Source: Parietaria judaica (Eukaryota > Streptophyta > Magnoliopsida > Rosales > Urticaceae). From it: DNA of 64,000 nucleotides. Numbering within the stretch: the stretch's first letter is position 1; each line of letters starts with the position of its first letter. The notes beneath the pieces are model-generated. The model ran no database searches. It was not told the origin of the DNA and saw nothing but the letters and a program-made list of their open reading frames with translations. The position numbers and the translations under genes were made by a program. The stretch is taken from positions 26,386,586-26,450,585 of the forward strand of contig OX940871.1 in assembly GCA_954871525.1 (NCBI GenBank). The letters are read 5' to 3'. Positions 46,598 to 60,055 of this stretch are shown one piece after another.

Positions 46598-49500
46598 TCA
46601 ACATTGTGTCATTAGCTCGGCCCCAACCTCGGTGATCAAAATCGTGTGTTCAAATTGCGCCGACAAGCTTCCGTCTTCGGTGACAACAGTCCAGTCATCG
46701 TCCCAGATCACGGGTTTTATGCCGCCTAAAGTCAGCATTGGCTCTGCACAATTTTAGGGAAGAATATATCAAACTCAAGGGCAATACACAGAACACAAGT
46801 ATGGTCCTACTTGAGAATATATAATATAGAGGAGTTAAAATGGACCCTTAAAGAAAATACTACATTAAGAGTAAAAAAGAGAAGTTAGTCATTATTAAAA
46901 ATAAAGAAAAGCTATTGACGGTATCGGTCCTTACTTTACCGAAGGATGTAAAAATGTATCCCCTATGTTTCTTAACCAGCATAAATGGCCCATCTTTTAT
47001 GATGGATGTGTAGATTTGACCCTTCCATTCTAAAAATAGTGAAATGAGTTTTTTTTTTTTTTTTAATGATTATTGGCGTAGATTTGGCTCTTTAACTGTC
47101 AATTAACGGAACATTTACCTATTTTTTAATGATAAAAACGTTCTAAAATATTTAGGACTTTTAATTCAATGATATTTTTTGTTATTTCATCAAATAATAA
47201 TTTTACATATATTTAACATAAAGGAGCGGCAATTTATGTTATTTTTGGAACCTGAGGGGACAAATCAACACCAAAATCACAAAAGTAACTTTTTTTTTTT
47301 TTTTTTTGTAATTTCTGGAACCGAGGGGCTAAATAACTTAGAATAATAAAGAATGGGCATTTCCAATATTTCTAAAACGGACCGTCCAAATCCGCACGTC
47401 ACGCATATATAAAGTATATATATGTGCGTGTACATATACACATATGATATGGAGGGCATTACCTATCGTGAAAGTTTGATTCAAGACCATGCGTCCTCTA
47501 TCATTGTTCCCTTCAAGAAATTGTATGCGTTAAAAACAAAAAATAAATTAAAACACAGCATTCTCAGCTATTTTTAAGTATTAGATTCCGTCCTAAATAA
47601 AACGGAAGGCTTACTGTAGTGGAGAACAACGGGATCCGCGTGAAAAACACGTCCGACGCCATGGCCGACGAACTGCCGAACAACGCCGTAACCAAATTTA
47701 TCTGCGTGGTCACTTTTATAGGTAGCGGAAAATGTATTACGAGTAGATATAAGCAAAGATTTAATTATAAATTAGAGATTTAAATACTCTAGTAACGAAA
47801 TGAAGAACGCGACTTACTGAATCGTTCTGCCGATTTTCTTGATCTCCACACCGGGAGCACAAATTGATATGGCTTTATCCAAACATTCTTTCGTCACCTG
47901 TGTCATTATTTCAATTTTAAAAATTGAAGAACTCGTTTCCAGAAATACGTAAGGACGACCCCGTTTTTAAAGATTGATGATGAGAAAGAAACCTGAACGA
48001 GTTTTTTGGCCTCATCGTCAACATCGCCGCAAAAATAAGTTGCTGAAGTATCCCCATGGTACCCCTGAAAAAATATTCCATTTTCATAGAATATTAGCAT
48101 ATTCTAAAATGAAAAGAAGCCCTTAGGAGAGGGGCAAAACCAGTAACCGAATCTGGTTATTTTGAAAATTACAGGAATCGAATTTCTGGCTTTTATGATA
48201 AAAAAAACGGACCAGTAATTTCCGGAAACGGGTTTTATAAAGTTCAGGTGTAAAACTCGTACCAGAACCGTTTTTTAGTATAAGAGAAACAAAAAGAAAA
48301 CATAGATCATAAAAGAAAAACCTAGAAATCATTACAAGATTATCAGACTAATAAACCAAGCAACGATTTCCGGTGTGGGCCGAAACAACAATATCGCAAC
48401 AAGGCCCTCAATAAGAACTTTTTTGGTTTTTCAATTTCTCGTGTAAAAATTTCATCCTACAACAGGTATTCCCATAAAGAAAGTCAAACCTAATATAACT
48501 TCATAATTAAACAGAGGAGGGAAAATTCTTACATTTAAGTATACCGTAACATCGATATTGATAATGTCGCCGTCCTGCAAGTTAAGAGAATAAGAAGTAT
48601 CATTTTCTGTAGTAGTTATTTAAGAAATCAGAAATTAAATAGAGAATTCCGTGGGTTAACCTCGAGTTCACGAGAATCCGGAATTCCATGACAAATACAT
48701 TCGTTCACAGACGTGCACACGCTCTTCGGAAAGCCGCCGTACCCGAGAGGCGAAGGGTAAGCCCCGTTGTCGATGATCATCTGATGAACCGCCTCATCGA
48801 TTTCATCAGTCTTTGTGCCTGGCTGCCAATACAACGAACAATTGGAGTCTGTCATGATTTACTTACACCTACATATACAAGTTTATCCCATTCCGGTTCG
48901 ATTTGCCTCCTAAAAATTTCCGTTCTTTTGTTTAACTTTAATATGAGATATGATTTCACAAACTAAAAAATGATAATACTGATAAGTGGGGTTGATATTT
49001 CAATACTGAAAAAATCGGTTACCCGTCAAAAACCCGTTTAGGCAAAATGCCGGTTTAAAAACCGGTTTACTGAAAAACTGGATTAAGAGAGAAACTAAAG
49101 AAAAACCAATACCGGCTTCATTTTTTTTATAATCATAAAACTGACCGGTTACCGGTGGCTCAACAAAGCAAAACCTGAGTGATTGAGCCGGAGATCATGT
49201 TGGCGATTCTATGTTCACCGCAAAATTTTAATATCCATCAAATCCTAGTTAAGACAAGGCGTTTCTACGGTGCCGGAAATCTATGCCTCTTGGCATACGC
49301 CTCGGCCCCTCATGGAAACCGCAGTTTTCCTTTATTGAAGCAGTCGCCTTACGAGTATGTAGTTCCCCGGTTTTTAAACCAGTAAATCAATTGAGCCGAG
49401 CACTAATATTTCACAAGAAAATGTCACCTTGACCAAAGTCCCTGCGTATTCGAGAACCTTCGCCGCCAGCCCACCGGAGGCTCTCATACACTCGATCCCC

Positions 49501-50094
49501 GCCTGGTCATGAATTTCCGGGCCACTCGCGATTCCCGGCGCCTGCTTTGTGCCGACATAAGGAGGCTTCACTATATGGCTCGGAACCGGCCGGCGCGGAG
49601 ACAGTTTTCCGGGCCTAAGCCGGTTTCGCTTCGTATTCTGCAATCCATCTGCATTCCTGCAAATTTTCCCAGCATAAAAAACACGGATTTTCTCGAATCA
49701 AAACCCCGAAATCGAAACGGATCGAGCGAGTAGATTTCCACCTCCTGTTGAACAACAGATTGGTGAAGCCAGAGAACGATCTTGAAAGCTGGAAACTCAC
49801 GAGCCTTTCACCTGTTTTTCGGAGCTCAAAAATGGTAAAGACTGAATCTTTCTCAAATGGGTCAACCCCCAAACCGAAGCTGAAAACACCAGTATCGATA
49901 TAATGGGCATTCACAGTTGAAGTGCACATACACACACACACACACATATATATACAGATATATATGATGTATGGAGAGTGAGAGAGAGAACCTGAGGACT
50001 GGTAGCGGAAGAGGAGAGAGAGAGGGTGAGAAGGCTGCGAATGGAGGAAGCGATTGGGCATGAAGGAAGACAAGAGTTTTGGTTGCGCGGACAT
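46598..50094 (-). CDS. MAP1D: Organellar methionine aminopeptidase type 1 (MAP1D-like), ten exons, 349 aa
   Basis: Removes the initiator methionine from new proteins, here probably in plastids or mitochondria. Exons: 49992-50094, 49742-49811, 49428-49656, 48661-48822, 48533-48574, 47993-48064, 47818-47897, 47615-47712, 47463-47510 and 46598-46743. All are GT-AG and phase-consistent, with 349 codons plus stop. The five metal ligands are present: D196 (IINIDV), D207 (YHGDTS), H270 (FVGHGVG), E302 (TIEP) and E333 (QFEH). The substrate-site H179 (CICHGIP) is also present. Residues 1-57 are rich in Ser, Arg and Leu and poor in acidic residues, as in a transit peptide. The [14 protein letters not shown] segment (69-82) is characteristic of the MAP1D type rather than MAP1A to C (family knowledge). 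The ATG at 50094 is the first ATG in frame. The 5' flank is CT/GA-rich. Confidence 0.93.
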
Positions 50095-50279
50095 TGTTGT
50101 TCACCGTTCTCTCTCTCTCTCTCCACTCTCAATCACTTATCTATTTTCGTTTATTTCACTAGTATTCCTAAATACTATTATTTTTCCAAAAACCTTTGTG
50201 GTCTATCTATTAATTTTGTAGTGTACCTATTGTAGATGCTCAAAATGGATTAATGGTGAACCTAGTCCATGGTTTGAAA

Positions 50280-51060
50280 CCCGGGCCAGACCCGGTCGTC
50301 GTGCGGGCAGTCAAAGGTGAGTCAACGATGTTGACGAATAAATGACTTAGATCGAAGCAAAATCTTCTTATCTAGCGAGCTTCGGAGTTGTTCTTGGCGT
50401 TCCTTGATGCTCCTACGTCCTCGGTAACGTTTTAGGTGGCGAATGAGGACTATAAAAAAGAAAATATTTGTGTCGCAACCCGTCACTTTAGGGTTGTCTA
50501 CGTACCCAATAGGGGAGCAGGTCATCACGTAGTTCAGAATTAGTGAAATATGAGGACGAATGTCCCTAACGAGGGTCAAAATCGTCGTGTATGACGAGGG
50601 CGCGACCTCCGTTTGTGCTTTAAGTGGTTGCGCAGGGGTGACCGTCTTGTATGACGATGGTATTACTAGTGAGCGTGCTTGACGAGGTGGGGCGAGTATC
50701 AACCATCTCGAGTGGCGACGCTATCAACCGGCGAGGGTGCTATGTGTGGCGAGCTTGTATATCGAGTTCTCTAGAATCCTGGGGAACACCTGAGGATCAT
50801 CGTAAGCTCGGTTCTACTCGTTGAGTAATTATTTTGAGATATTGGCTATTCGATGTTGTAAACGAGGGTAGATCTTTGTCGAGGTGGCTCGAGTTTCTGG
50901 GAATCTTCTACGATCTTCATGGCCTTTGTCCTTGGTTTGGGCTTTCCCGAGATTATGAGAGCCTTGTTGGGTTGTCCGAACCTTCTTCTTGGACGACTTC
51001 AGTATTGAGTTGCTTTCTTTTGAGCTTTCCAGGTCTGGACATCGCCAAATGAGTTGTGTC
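50280..51060 (+). repeat. GC-rich dispersed repeat, copy 2
   Basis: Partly similar to 6160-6290 in the same orientation (aagtggttgcgcaggggtgaccg and the following phrase). The base composition is the same CGAGG/CGACG-rich type and stands out from the AT-rich flanks. No protein family is recognised, so it is probably retroelement-derived. Confidence 0.45.
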
Positions 51061-54000
51061 TTAGGCTCTCATGCTTTAACTTTGCTAATCGATTTTGACT
51101 TTTGCTATAAAAGCCCAACTTTTATATAATAAAAAAATACGCATAAAACTTATCAATTTTGGTTTTTAAAAATACTACGGAAACAACATAAAATTATACT
51201 CATTATGCGCACACAATGCTCTTAAATTGAATTTGCGACAGATTTTCTGCATGCCAGTATTTGAATTTTGAACAATGGGCTAAGCTATCTTATAGAGGGT
51301 TAGAACTCCTTAGATGTCAGATGTGAAATTCTAGAGTGTCGTTGTTTAATAAAATCTAGTTTATAAAGACTATGGCTCTCCAAATATTTAAGCTAGAAAG
51401 TCTTACAACTTGAAATACGTTTTAAAAGTTTGCCAGAAAATGTAAATTATTATTATGATCATTGACAAGTTTAAGAAACTCATACCAAGCCTTTCAATTA
51501 GCTTTTCAGGGCCCAAATGTTGCGATTGGGCCTAGTTTTCAAAAATAGACTAAACCCTTTTGCTACTTGTATATAAATTATTTTTAATTTATGTTATCTT
51601 GGGAAAATTTTATATTGGAAAATGTTTTTAGTATTTAGTAACATAAACAAAAATATACTGCTTTTAAAGTGAAGCCAGGTTTTATCAGTCTCATCGGACC
51701 CCTAAGTTTTTTAGGCCGGGATAGGCCTGTCTGTCCCTTTCGAAAGGGTCAAGGTAAGTTATGTTTTCATAAGCCCGCACAAACAGTCTCTGCCCCATTT
51801 TCAAGCCCGTCCCCGATCCAATTAAACCCGCCCTGATGCTCGTTTTATTAAATAATATATTATTAAATATATTTGAAGATAAACTAAGTATTACGATACT
51901 GTACAACTGAAAATAAAAATAAAAATTTAGAGCCACAACATGTTTTTAGAGCCGTACGCAAGAAGTCATCTAACAATCTTCGGACCAACATCCAGACCTA
52001 TGGTGGTAAAATTCCAGTGGTGTAACCCATTTTGTACTAGTGATAATTTATTACTTTATTTCTGATATGTGGTCTATTTAGTTTATTAATTATTTAACTT
52101 CATTAACCTATTATAAAATTTGCTAAACGATGTTAATATTTTTTAATTTTAATTCCAAAATAAACTAATCAATTTTAACCTTCACCAATTTGAAGTACAA
52201 TTTCATAGTTACCTAATCAATTTCATAATTCACACTTTATAGTTACTTATCACTCTCGTACATCAATTAATTACTAACTCTAAGTTAATATTTACTAATT
52301 ACTCATATTCACTATTCAACCTTTTAATTTTAAAATTTACGAATCAAAATTTCAACATTTTGTTAGTTTTAGGTCTTATTTTCATTTTGTAATTCACTAA
52401 TCAACTTTCCCTATAAATAAATAAAAAACTCTAATCAACTTCACAATTCACTAATCAATGTCATTATCTGCTAGTTTCACTTTCACTTTCACTTTCATAT
52501 TTCATTAATCTGTTTCATAATATATTGATCTAACTTCACAATTTTCTAATCATTTTGACTAGTATAAAATTGTGATTCAAGCACTCTTAAAAAAATGTGC
52601 TTTAAGCGTTAAGCCGAGCTCAATAATTATTATTTTTATTAATAATTTTCTGCGAGCCCTTGAAAAATGTATGTTTGCCCATATATTGAAAAATTATAAA
52701 CAATCCCAAAACAAAAGCAACATTACTAAATTTTACGTAATAAAATTCAAATCTTAAAGTAACAAACAATTAAATAGTCAATTCAAATAAGTACTTATAT
52801 ACATGCATCAAAACTAAGTTGAGAATTTACAAAACGAGATAACATAATTCGTTATTTGGAATCCGTGGTAATTACGTACCGCAAATGACTAGTTACCCTT
52901 TCCGATCCCAAAGGATCAAAGATTTGTGCTGTATTTTTTCAAGGATTAATGACGGCCAAAATCATTGGTTATTGGACGACAAAAGCCACATTTTCCCAAC
53001 TTGCATATATCAAAGTAAATTAACTTGTCAATGCCGCGTTTTTTCTTTTGTATTGTTCGCCATGGTCACAAGATCGTTTAAGGGAGAGAGAAACCAATAC
53101 ATTTATTTATTTTTAGTTCACATATTCCACTCTGCAAGAAATTGCAAAAGGAAAGTTAATTGTAGTGTAATAAATTATTGCAGTCGCTTTCAAATAATTG
53201 TTTAGTATAATTATTTTAAAAAAAAAACTGAAAAAACATAAAATTTGTTTGGTAGATTTTTCTCTTTTTTTTTTCCTTTCAAAAGAAGATATAGTGCAAG
53301 AACATGTATAATTTACGAAAGAGAAGACATAAAAAAAAAAATACTATAATACACAAAAATGTATTCTTCTTTTCTTTTGCCAACATGACTTTTCAAATAA
53401 ATTATTGCAAATCTCACTACAAAAATTTAACAGACACTACACTCATTTGTTTTACTACTTGCAAAAGTATTTTCAAATGGATAACCAAACAGGGTAGTGT
53501 ATTAAAACAGTTATTGTAATAAAAAAGAAAAATGAAAACAATTTTAATAAACAACTTATACCTTCGACAAATGGCAACCCCATGATATGTTCAATTCTTC
53601 AAATTCACGAGATCATGTATCTATATCATCATGATATAAACATACAACGTCGTGCGGAACTCTCGGTAGTGACTCCTGCATTGCTTCATCCGAAGATTCA
53701 CAGCCGAGGCGTGGCACTTAAACGACGCTGTTTTATTCGAGCACAACTTTATAGACAACATGTGAAACTCCGCTTATATGCCTCAAAATTCAATCGCTTT
53801 TTCTTCATCCTCGTTATATTTCTTTAAGAAATCTTTTAAAGCTCAAAACATCGATTACATTTGGTGATGTGTAGCTCGATTAAAGTAAGCGGCCAAGCTA
53901 CATAACTATAGAATTCGTCACCTATAAGAGTTATTGTGGCATAAATGTCGTTGCTTACACATTAGAATAAAAATAAATAAATAATGATTTCTTTTATAGG

Positions 54001-54344
54001 TAAAACACTTATACCATAAGGATTTTAAACGCAATCAGCACACATTATGAAATTGTATACATAAAGATCATTTGTGTACAACATTGCTATGAGGACATTC
54101 ATATACAACCATACCATTTATTTATTTTTGATAAAATGAAGAACCAATAGTAAAAAAAAAATAGTGATTGAATTCATGTGAGGAATATTAGTTTATGATC
54201 AATAAAAAAGTTAAAGAATAATAGTTCATGCTCAAAGAAACTGCCCCAAAACTTCTATGAAATGTGTATATACTAGATATTATTCATGAGAAACTCTAGA
54301 AGAATTAAAATGGATCCTAAAATATAATTGAATAATATTATGGG
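51061..54344. other. AT-rich intergenic DNA with loose repeats
   Basis: No gene can be supported. At 52090-52570 short phrases of the type aattcactaatcaactt recur loosely many times, with (CTTTCA)n at 52480-52498. The 53300-53830 frames are short and have no family signature. Confidence 0.45.
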
Positions 54345-55290
54345 CCCGTTTGACATTGCTTATTATTAGGTGTTTTTACTTTTTTTTAGAATTTTAAGTT
54401 AATATTAGTGTTTGGTAAGTTACACTAGAATCACTTCAATAAAAAAAAATTAGGTTTTGTATAGGCAAAATTCAAAAGCAAGTTTTAGATGCTTTTGGTA
54501 GAATCTATTTTTGCTTTTCTTATTCTCTATCCCTATAAATATTTTTTTAGGATGGTAAAAGACTAAAAGTACCAAAAATACATATTATTATTGCGGTTAA
54601 GATTTTAATTCTTTTTAAGTGGTAAAAGTATCAATTTTTATGTCTATATTTTTTTAATTATTGTGATTAAAGTACCAATTCTTTTTGGATGGTGAATATA
54701 CCAATTTTCTATGTCAATTTTTTAAAAAATATTTTGTTGAAATACCAATTCCTATTGGATGGTAAAACATAAAAGTACCAAAATATTTTACTATTGCGGT
54801 TAAAGTACCAATTTTTTAAGGTGGTAAAAGTACCATTATTTTATGTTCACATTCTTAAATTAGTATAGTTAAAGTAACAATTCTTTTTGGAAGGTAAATG
54901 TAAATAAATAAAAAACAGAAACATATTATTATTACAGTTAAAGTACTTACTCTTTTTAGTTGGTAAAAGTACTAATTTCTATCATGGCCAAAAGGAATAT
55001 GGATGTAAGAAATTGGTACTTTCATTATAATTATTTTCAGTTAAAAGCAGAAAAGCACAACATGCTAAGAAATATTTTTTCTTTTTATTTATTGAGTAAT
55101 TATATTATTTAAATTATTTTTAAAACTTTTTATATTAATATTGATATTTAAGAAATATTATTTGTTTATTTTTACATTTTTGATATTTAGAAGCTAATTA
55201 AGTAAAAATGGATAACAAACACTAAATTGAAATTTTTAAAAAAGATCAATTGTTTTTGTTTTGATTAACCAAACAGTGCATTACATTCTC
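54345..55290. repeat. Degenerate minisatellite inside a possible GGGCCCGTTTG-type element
   Basis: At 54545-54985 a unit of roughly 70-100 bases recurs about five times, each carrying gttaaagtaccaattctttttgg and ggtaaaagtacc-type phrases. The surroundings start gggcccgtttgacattgc (54342) and, on the other strand at the right, gcactgtttggttaatc (about 55280). That is a loose inverted match often seen at the ends of small plant DNA elements. The boundaries are uncertain. Confidence 0.4.
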
Positions 55291-55851
55291 AGACAACACT
55301 TTTTCTGACAGTATATTTTAAAAGTAATTCTGAACACAGCATAGCAATGTCAAACTGGGGTTATGTGAGACAAGATGGAGCAGAAGGATCTTTAGTAGCA
55401 TTGGATTCCAAGTTCTGTTTTGTCGTGTAACAAACAAAATAATTAATATTACTTTACTTCCGAATATTAGATAAGAAAAATGATTTATCCAAGGAAACAA
55501 ACAACATAAAGTTTTGGCCGTTGTCTTTTAAGTTTCACCGCATTTCATGGGGTGCATTTTAATTGGAATCATAAGATCTTAATATATATAGTTCAAAATT
55601 TTAAATGAGGATGGCGATGTTGTTTCACTCTCTCCATTTAACGAGTATATTGCATGTCGATGAAAAAAAAAAAGAAGACACGTCGTATGTCAAAAATGCC
55701 GTATAAGTTTCACGGGCATGCATGCCGACAAAAATATCGACAGAAAAGTCGAAAAACAATTTTTTATTTCTACCGCTTATTTTTATATAAATTTGAAATT
55801 GCTTATTTATTATTATAATTCATAAATAACTAAACAATCACATTAATAAAT
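55291..55851. other. Intergenic AT-rich DNA
   Basis: No feature was recognised. Confidence 0.45.
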
Positions 55852-56306
55852 GGATTAATGACGGCAAAAACATCTAAAGTTTTGTCAAAGAATCCCTCGT
55901 GTATCAAAAGTTTAAAAGCAGTGGCAAAAATACCTAAAGTCGAATTTGGGAGTCAACCACTCCATTATCGTAACGCCGTTAACTTCTGGCCACATGGACA
56001 CATATGTTTTGTTAAGTGTAATCATTAGGGGTTTAACTAGTTGTATTAAATAGTATTAATTAGGGATTTAATTTGTTGGTTTTTCGTAAACGAGACTGAT
56101 GTGGGCTCGTCCACGTGGCAAAAATTGTTATGTCAGCAACCCACATTTGTCCACCTGACCAGAGTGAGGGTAAGTTAACGGCGTTACGAGATTGGAGTGG
56201 TCAACTCCCCAAATGCGATTTTGGGTATTTTCGTTATCACTTTTAAACTTTGAGTATACGAAGGGTTCTTTGACCAGATTTTGGGTATTTTCGCCGTCAC
56301 TAATCC
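55852..56306 (+). mobile_element. Mutator-like (MULE) MITE with long inverted repeats, copy 2
   Basis: The left end GGATTAATGACGGCAAAAA and the right end read on the other strand, GGATTAGTGACGGCGAAAA, open imperfect inverted repeats of roughly 200 bases each. Inner paired blocks include tcaaccactccattatcgta with its partner, and GTGGGTTGCTGACAT. The flanks ttaataaat and ttaataata agree at 7 of 9 positions, consistent with the 9-bp duplications of Mutator elements but weak in AT-rich DNA. No transposase is encoded. Confidence 0.72.
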
Positions 56307-56999
56307 TTAATAATAATAATAATACATTTGATAAATTATAATTGTACTTATATAACATATACTTACAATTAATAAAAAAAATATAATTGATAAGTTATAA
56401 ATATTCACGAACATACTGCATACTTGCATACTGCATGTGGCAACTTTAAAAAAACACAGGCACATAGGGTAGGCATACTGAATGCATACCTGAGAAATTT
56501 AAAGCCATGGTTAAAAAAAACTATAACAGAATTATGAGAAATTTTCATTTGAAATTGACTATCTTTGTATATGGTATAATATTAAAAAATTTATGACGCA
56601 ATAATCATCAGAGGCATGGGGATGGTACGTAAGTGATGGGAATTAATTAATGGAAACATGTGTGATCGAAATTGAAAGGCAAGAAATTGATATGGTGGTG
56701 AGATATGTCATCACTGACAAAATATAAGCTTCTTACATAATACGGCAGAACCAGAGAAATGCAATATTTCATCATCATCTCTCCGCAGTCTGTCACTACG
56801 GCGCAATATATATTTAAGCGGATCTATATACATGTATACATGTGTATATCTATACATGTATACATGTGTATATAGTACCAATATAATATATCTAAGCGGA
56901 TCGTCTCGAGTTGTGTGCATAACTAAATTATAATGTAATTTTAAATATTTTCTTTTGTGAATAAGAAAAACTATAAGGAAATATGATCGTATGTATCTA
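56307..56999. other. Intergenic DNA with short tandem repeat
   Basis: No gene was seen. At 56828-56875 the phrase atacatgtatacatgtgtatat occurs twice in imperfect tandem. The word taagcggatc flanks it on both sides (56816 and 56892). Confidence 0.5.
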
Positions 57000-57480
57000 T
57001 AGTGAAATCGGGTATAATAATGTTGGTAATAATGTCTAGACAAAATTTTCTACACAACACAATAAACACTCCGAGACCAAATATGCGTGAAAGTAAAGAA
57101 CAGGTGAACACGCGATATTTGGTAACGCAGTTCGCGAACCCCTCGTGGGAACCTACTTTGCGGGGCACTGACCCAGAAGCTTTATTTCAGTGGAAAACAT
57201 ATACACAATGTTACACGGTCATACAGAATACTTAAATGAGTTTCACAAGGGAATAGACAACTCCCCCTCAAGACCAGGCGCAGCTGGTGATCCGACTCCA
57301 GGAAAAAGCTTTGCTTCTCTTCAGATCAGTCTTGCGATGTCTTCAACTGTCTACAACCAGTCGTCACTTCTCTCAAGTAAGATCTCAAGAATCTCCAGTT
57401 CTGACTCAAGCAATTCGATGAATTTTGTCCCGTGTGCTCGATGTTCCAGCCACATCTAGCAAAGGCTATATACGCCGGTC
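57000..57480 (-). mobile_element. Copia-like LTR end and adjoining internal scrap
   Basis: On the minus strand a decayed coding-like stretch (ELLESELEILEILLERSDDW, then stops) leads into a polypurine tract, cttgaGGGGGAGTTGTC (complement of about 57258-57275). LTR-like sequence follows with AATAAAG (about 57185) and a GC-richer U5-like part (57075-57160). This is the order seen at the 3' end of Copia elements. The rest of the element is missing. Confidence 0.4.
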
Positions 57481-59329
57481 TCCTTGATATTCAATTACGG
57501 CAATCAGAGCACGCACAGTCAGCGGGCTTGAAATCACCAACGGTAACCTCAATCGAATCAATCAGACTCAATCAGATAAAGATATCGAATTGAGCTGGCT
57601 GATCGTGGTGATAACTCCACGAAGATCTAGTGCAGCACACATTCATCACACCATCTTGATGCTTATCAAATATATATTTATTATTAACGATTCTATCGAT
57701 TATGAGGTATCATCTATAGTTATTATTTATTTCCAATAATGCGTTGATTTGTGTAGTTATTATTTGTTTCCTATTATGTGTTGATTTGATCAACCAAAAA
57801 ATTAAGCATTTAGTTAGCTAATTAAGCTTTACATGGAAACAATAGTTCTCTATTATATTATAAGAGAAGTTGTGTACGTGGTTGGGCAAATGATATTGAA
57901 ATGAAAAGTCGAGCTTTGCTTATAAATAGCGTTTTTATCGTTTTTTTATAGAGCGGATCTACATCAAGATCTTTGACTCCAGCATCATATCTCTTCAATT
58001 AATGCGCAGATCTTCAACAACATGTTGACCCATCCGATGTCCGAAAAACCTGTTAATACAACACATAATGACAAAAACAAAAAGAACAAACAGTGTTCTT
58101 ACATATAGTGTATATACAATATGCATGCGTGCGATTATTTGTGTATTTTATTTTTTATTTAAATTAATAAAAATTGTATGAACAATTTTGAAAAGACTAT
58201 CTCAAGTTAAAATTGCTGGAATATTTTCAAGTAGACGTAAAAATAAGTTTGTTCCACACAATTACAAGCTTAATAACTCTTAATATCATAGTAAAAAAAA
58301 ACATACGTTATTAAGAGTTAATTGTCTTGATTCCTAGTTATAAATAAAAACAAAAATTATGCTCTATGCCTCTATCTACTTATATTATATTTGCACTCAT
58401 ATATATATATATATATCATATATGTGTAATGTCTGTATGTATATGTATGTGCTTTTTTTTAGATCTTTGTATGATATATATATTTTTCCATATATTGTGT
58501 CTTTTTTGGTTCAGTTATTACTTTATCTTCTATCATTTGCCAAAACCAACAAAAGTTTTATTTTCGAAGTCAAATATAGAAGTTTGGACAATTAATGTGT
58601 AATGACAACATAAGAGTTGAAACATTAGCCTATTGTGAAGTTTCCAAAGTTGCCACGTGGACTCACAAATATATATATATATATATATATATTTTAAAAA
58701 GTTTAAATTTGCTATATTTATTCCTAATTTGCTCTTTTTCGTGGACATATTTTTGAATATAATATGTGTTAATTTTGGAATATTTGTCTCTATTTAGCTT
58801 TACGAGAATACCTAAAAAAATAATTTAATATCTATTACAAATTTATCATAAAATTAATAAATGACAAAATGACAAATAAAAAAAAAGTGTTAATTCTCTC
58901 ATTTTCTATCATATCACCTAACACATTAAACGGTGCTAAGTTTGATATTAGAGACTCGGTGTTAATACTCTTGTTAGGTACTGATGCAGGTATGAATGCA
59001 TGAGTGCATGCAGGTGCATAGGCTGAGTTCTTAAAACTTTTACTACTAAGTATATTATCTGATGTCCTTTTACATAAGTGTTGATATGCTTCTTACATTT
59101 ATAACAAGTTACATGTATATAATCGATACAACATTTGATAATTAATTATATATTTTTTTATATATTTGCTGATAAAGACTTTATGTTTGTATTTTATTGG
59201 AGGTATATTCTCATTGTTTGTTTTTTCTCTGACATAAAAATCTAATGTTTTCTTTTCTATATAATTTTAAGTACCTTCCCCAAACTAAAGTAAACGTTTA
59301 GTTTATGAGACGTACCCGCAGTAATTGTG
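57481..59329. other. AT-rich intergenic DNA
   Basis: No gene was recognised. (TA)n tracts lie near 58399-58416 and 58669-58692. Confidence 0.5.
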
Positions 59330-59782
59330 ATGCACTTGGTGCTCTCATCTTGACGGTGTCGGTGAATTACTTGATGATATCAATGAAGCACTCAACGTTC
59401 TAGACAATATCAATATGTACTCTACGATCTTAGCAACACAATCACTGTAGGTTCCAAATGTTTTGGTATATTTGCCAAATAGCACTTTTAAGCAAATACA
59501 TACACACTAACACACTAAGTAAATGACACCACAGCAACACTCCCTCTCTATATGAATATAATATTATATATGTGAAAGAAAGAGAGAGAAGGATAATTGG
59601 AAGCTATCGAATGAAAATTGATGTGGGAGAGGTGATTCCAATACAAGTAATAACATAGCTATTTATAGGCATCAAAGTTAATGTAAAAATACTAATATGC
59701 CCCCAAACTTGGTGACTAAGTAAGTATTTATATTTGTTTAATAGCAACTTGCAAGTTGTATGAAGCTATGTCATAGCTTACG
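59330..59782 (-). mobile_element. 3' LTR of the Copia element (approximate)
   Basis: AT-rich sequence just past the polypurine tract. The minus strand carries GCCTATAAATAG (complement of about 59659-59670), a TATA box preceding a CT-rich leader. The exact ends were not resolved, because no partner LTR is in the window. Confidence 0.5.
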
Positions 59783-59785
59783 ACT

Positions 59786-60055
59786 TTATTCTCCCCCGTA
59801 AGCTTGACGTGGCTCGAGGTTCTTCACGCCGAATAGTTGTCTCATCTCTGTAAATTTAACTCTTGCCAGAGCCTTAGTGAGAATGTCAGCTCGTTGTTCT
59901 TTGGTGCTGACAAACTCCACAATGATCTCTCGGTTTTCCACACACTCGCGAATAAAGTGAAAGCGAGTGTCGATGTGCTTGCTACGTCCATGGAACACCG
60001 GATTTTTCATCGCGAATAAAGTGAAAGCGAGTGTCGATGTGCTTGCTACGTCCAT
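59786..60055 (-). pseudogene. Copia pol C-terminus (end of RNase H)
   Basis: Carries the second copy of the duplicated segment (NPVFHGRSKHIDTRFHFIR), then IIVEFVSTKEQRADILTKAL, the conserved end of Copia pol, and stops at the polypurine tract. It is out of frame with the main RT frame because of the 64-bp duplication. Confidence 0.85.

Noticed and set aside
49179..49385. Plus-strand frame inside the aminopeptidase intron
   Set aside because: Short, with no recognisable domain, and lying in intron 3 of a well-supported gene.
49862..50104. Alternative start for the methionine aminopeptidase at 50104 in another frame
   Set aside because: The codon is GTG, not ATG, and after splicing this frame would stop just past the first junction. 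The ATG at 50094 joins exon 2 in phase.
53860..53945. Possible tRNA-like fold near tgtagctcgat
   Set aside because: No cloverleaf with conserved A and B boxes could be drawn.
57190..57459. 89-codon plus-strand Ser-rich frame
   Set aside because: The opposite strand reads better as a decayed Copia 3' end with a polypurine tract, and the plus frame has no family features.
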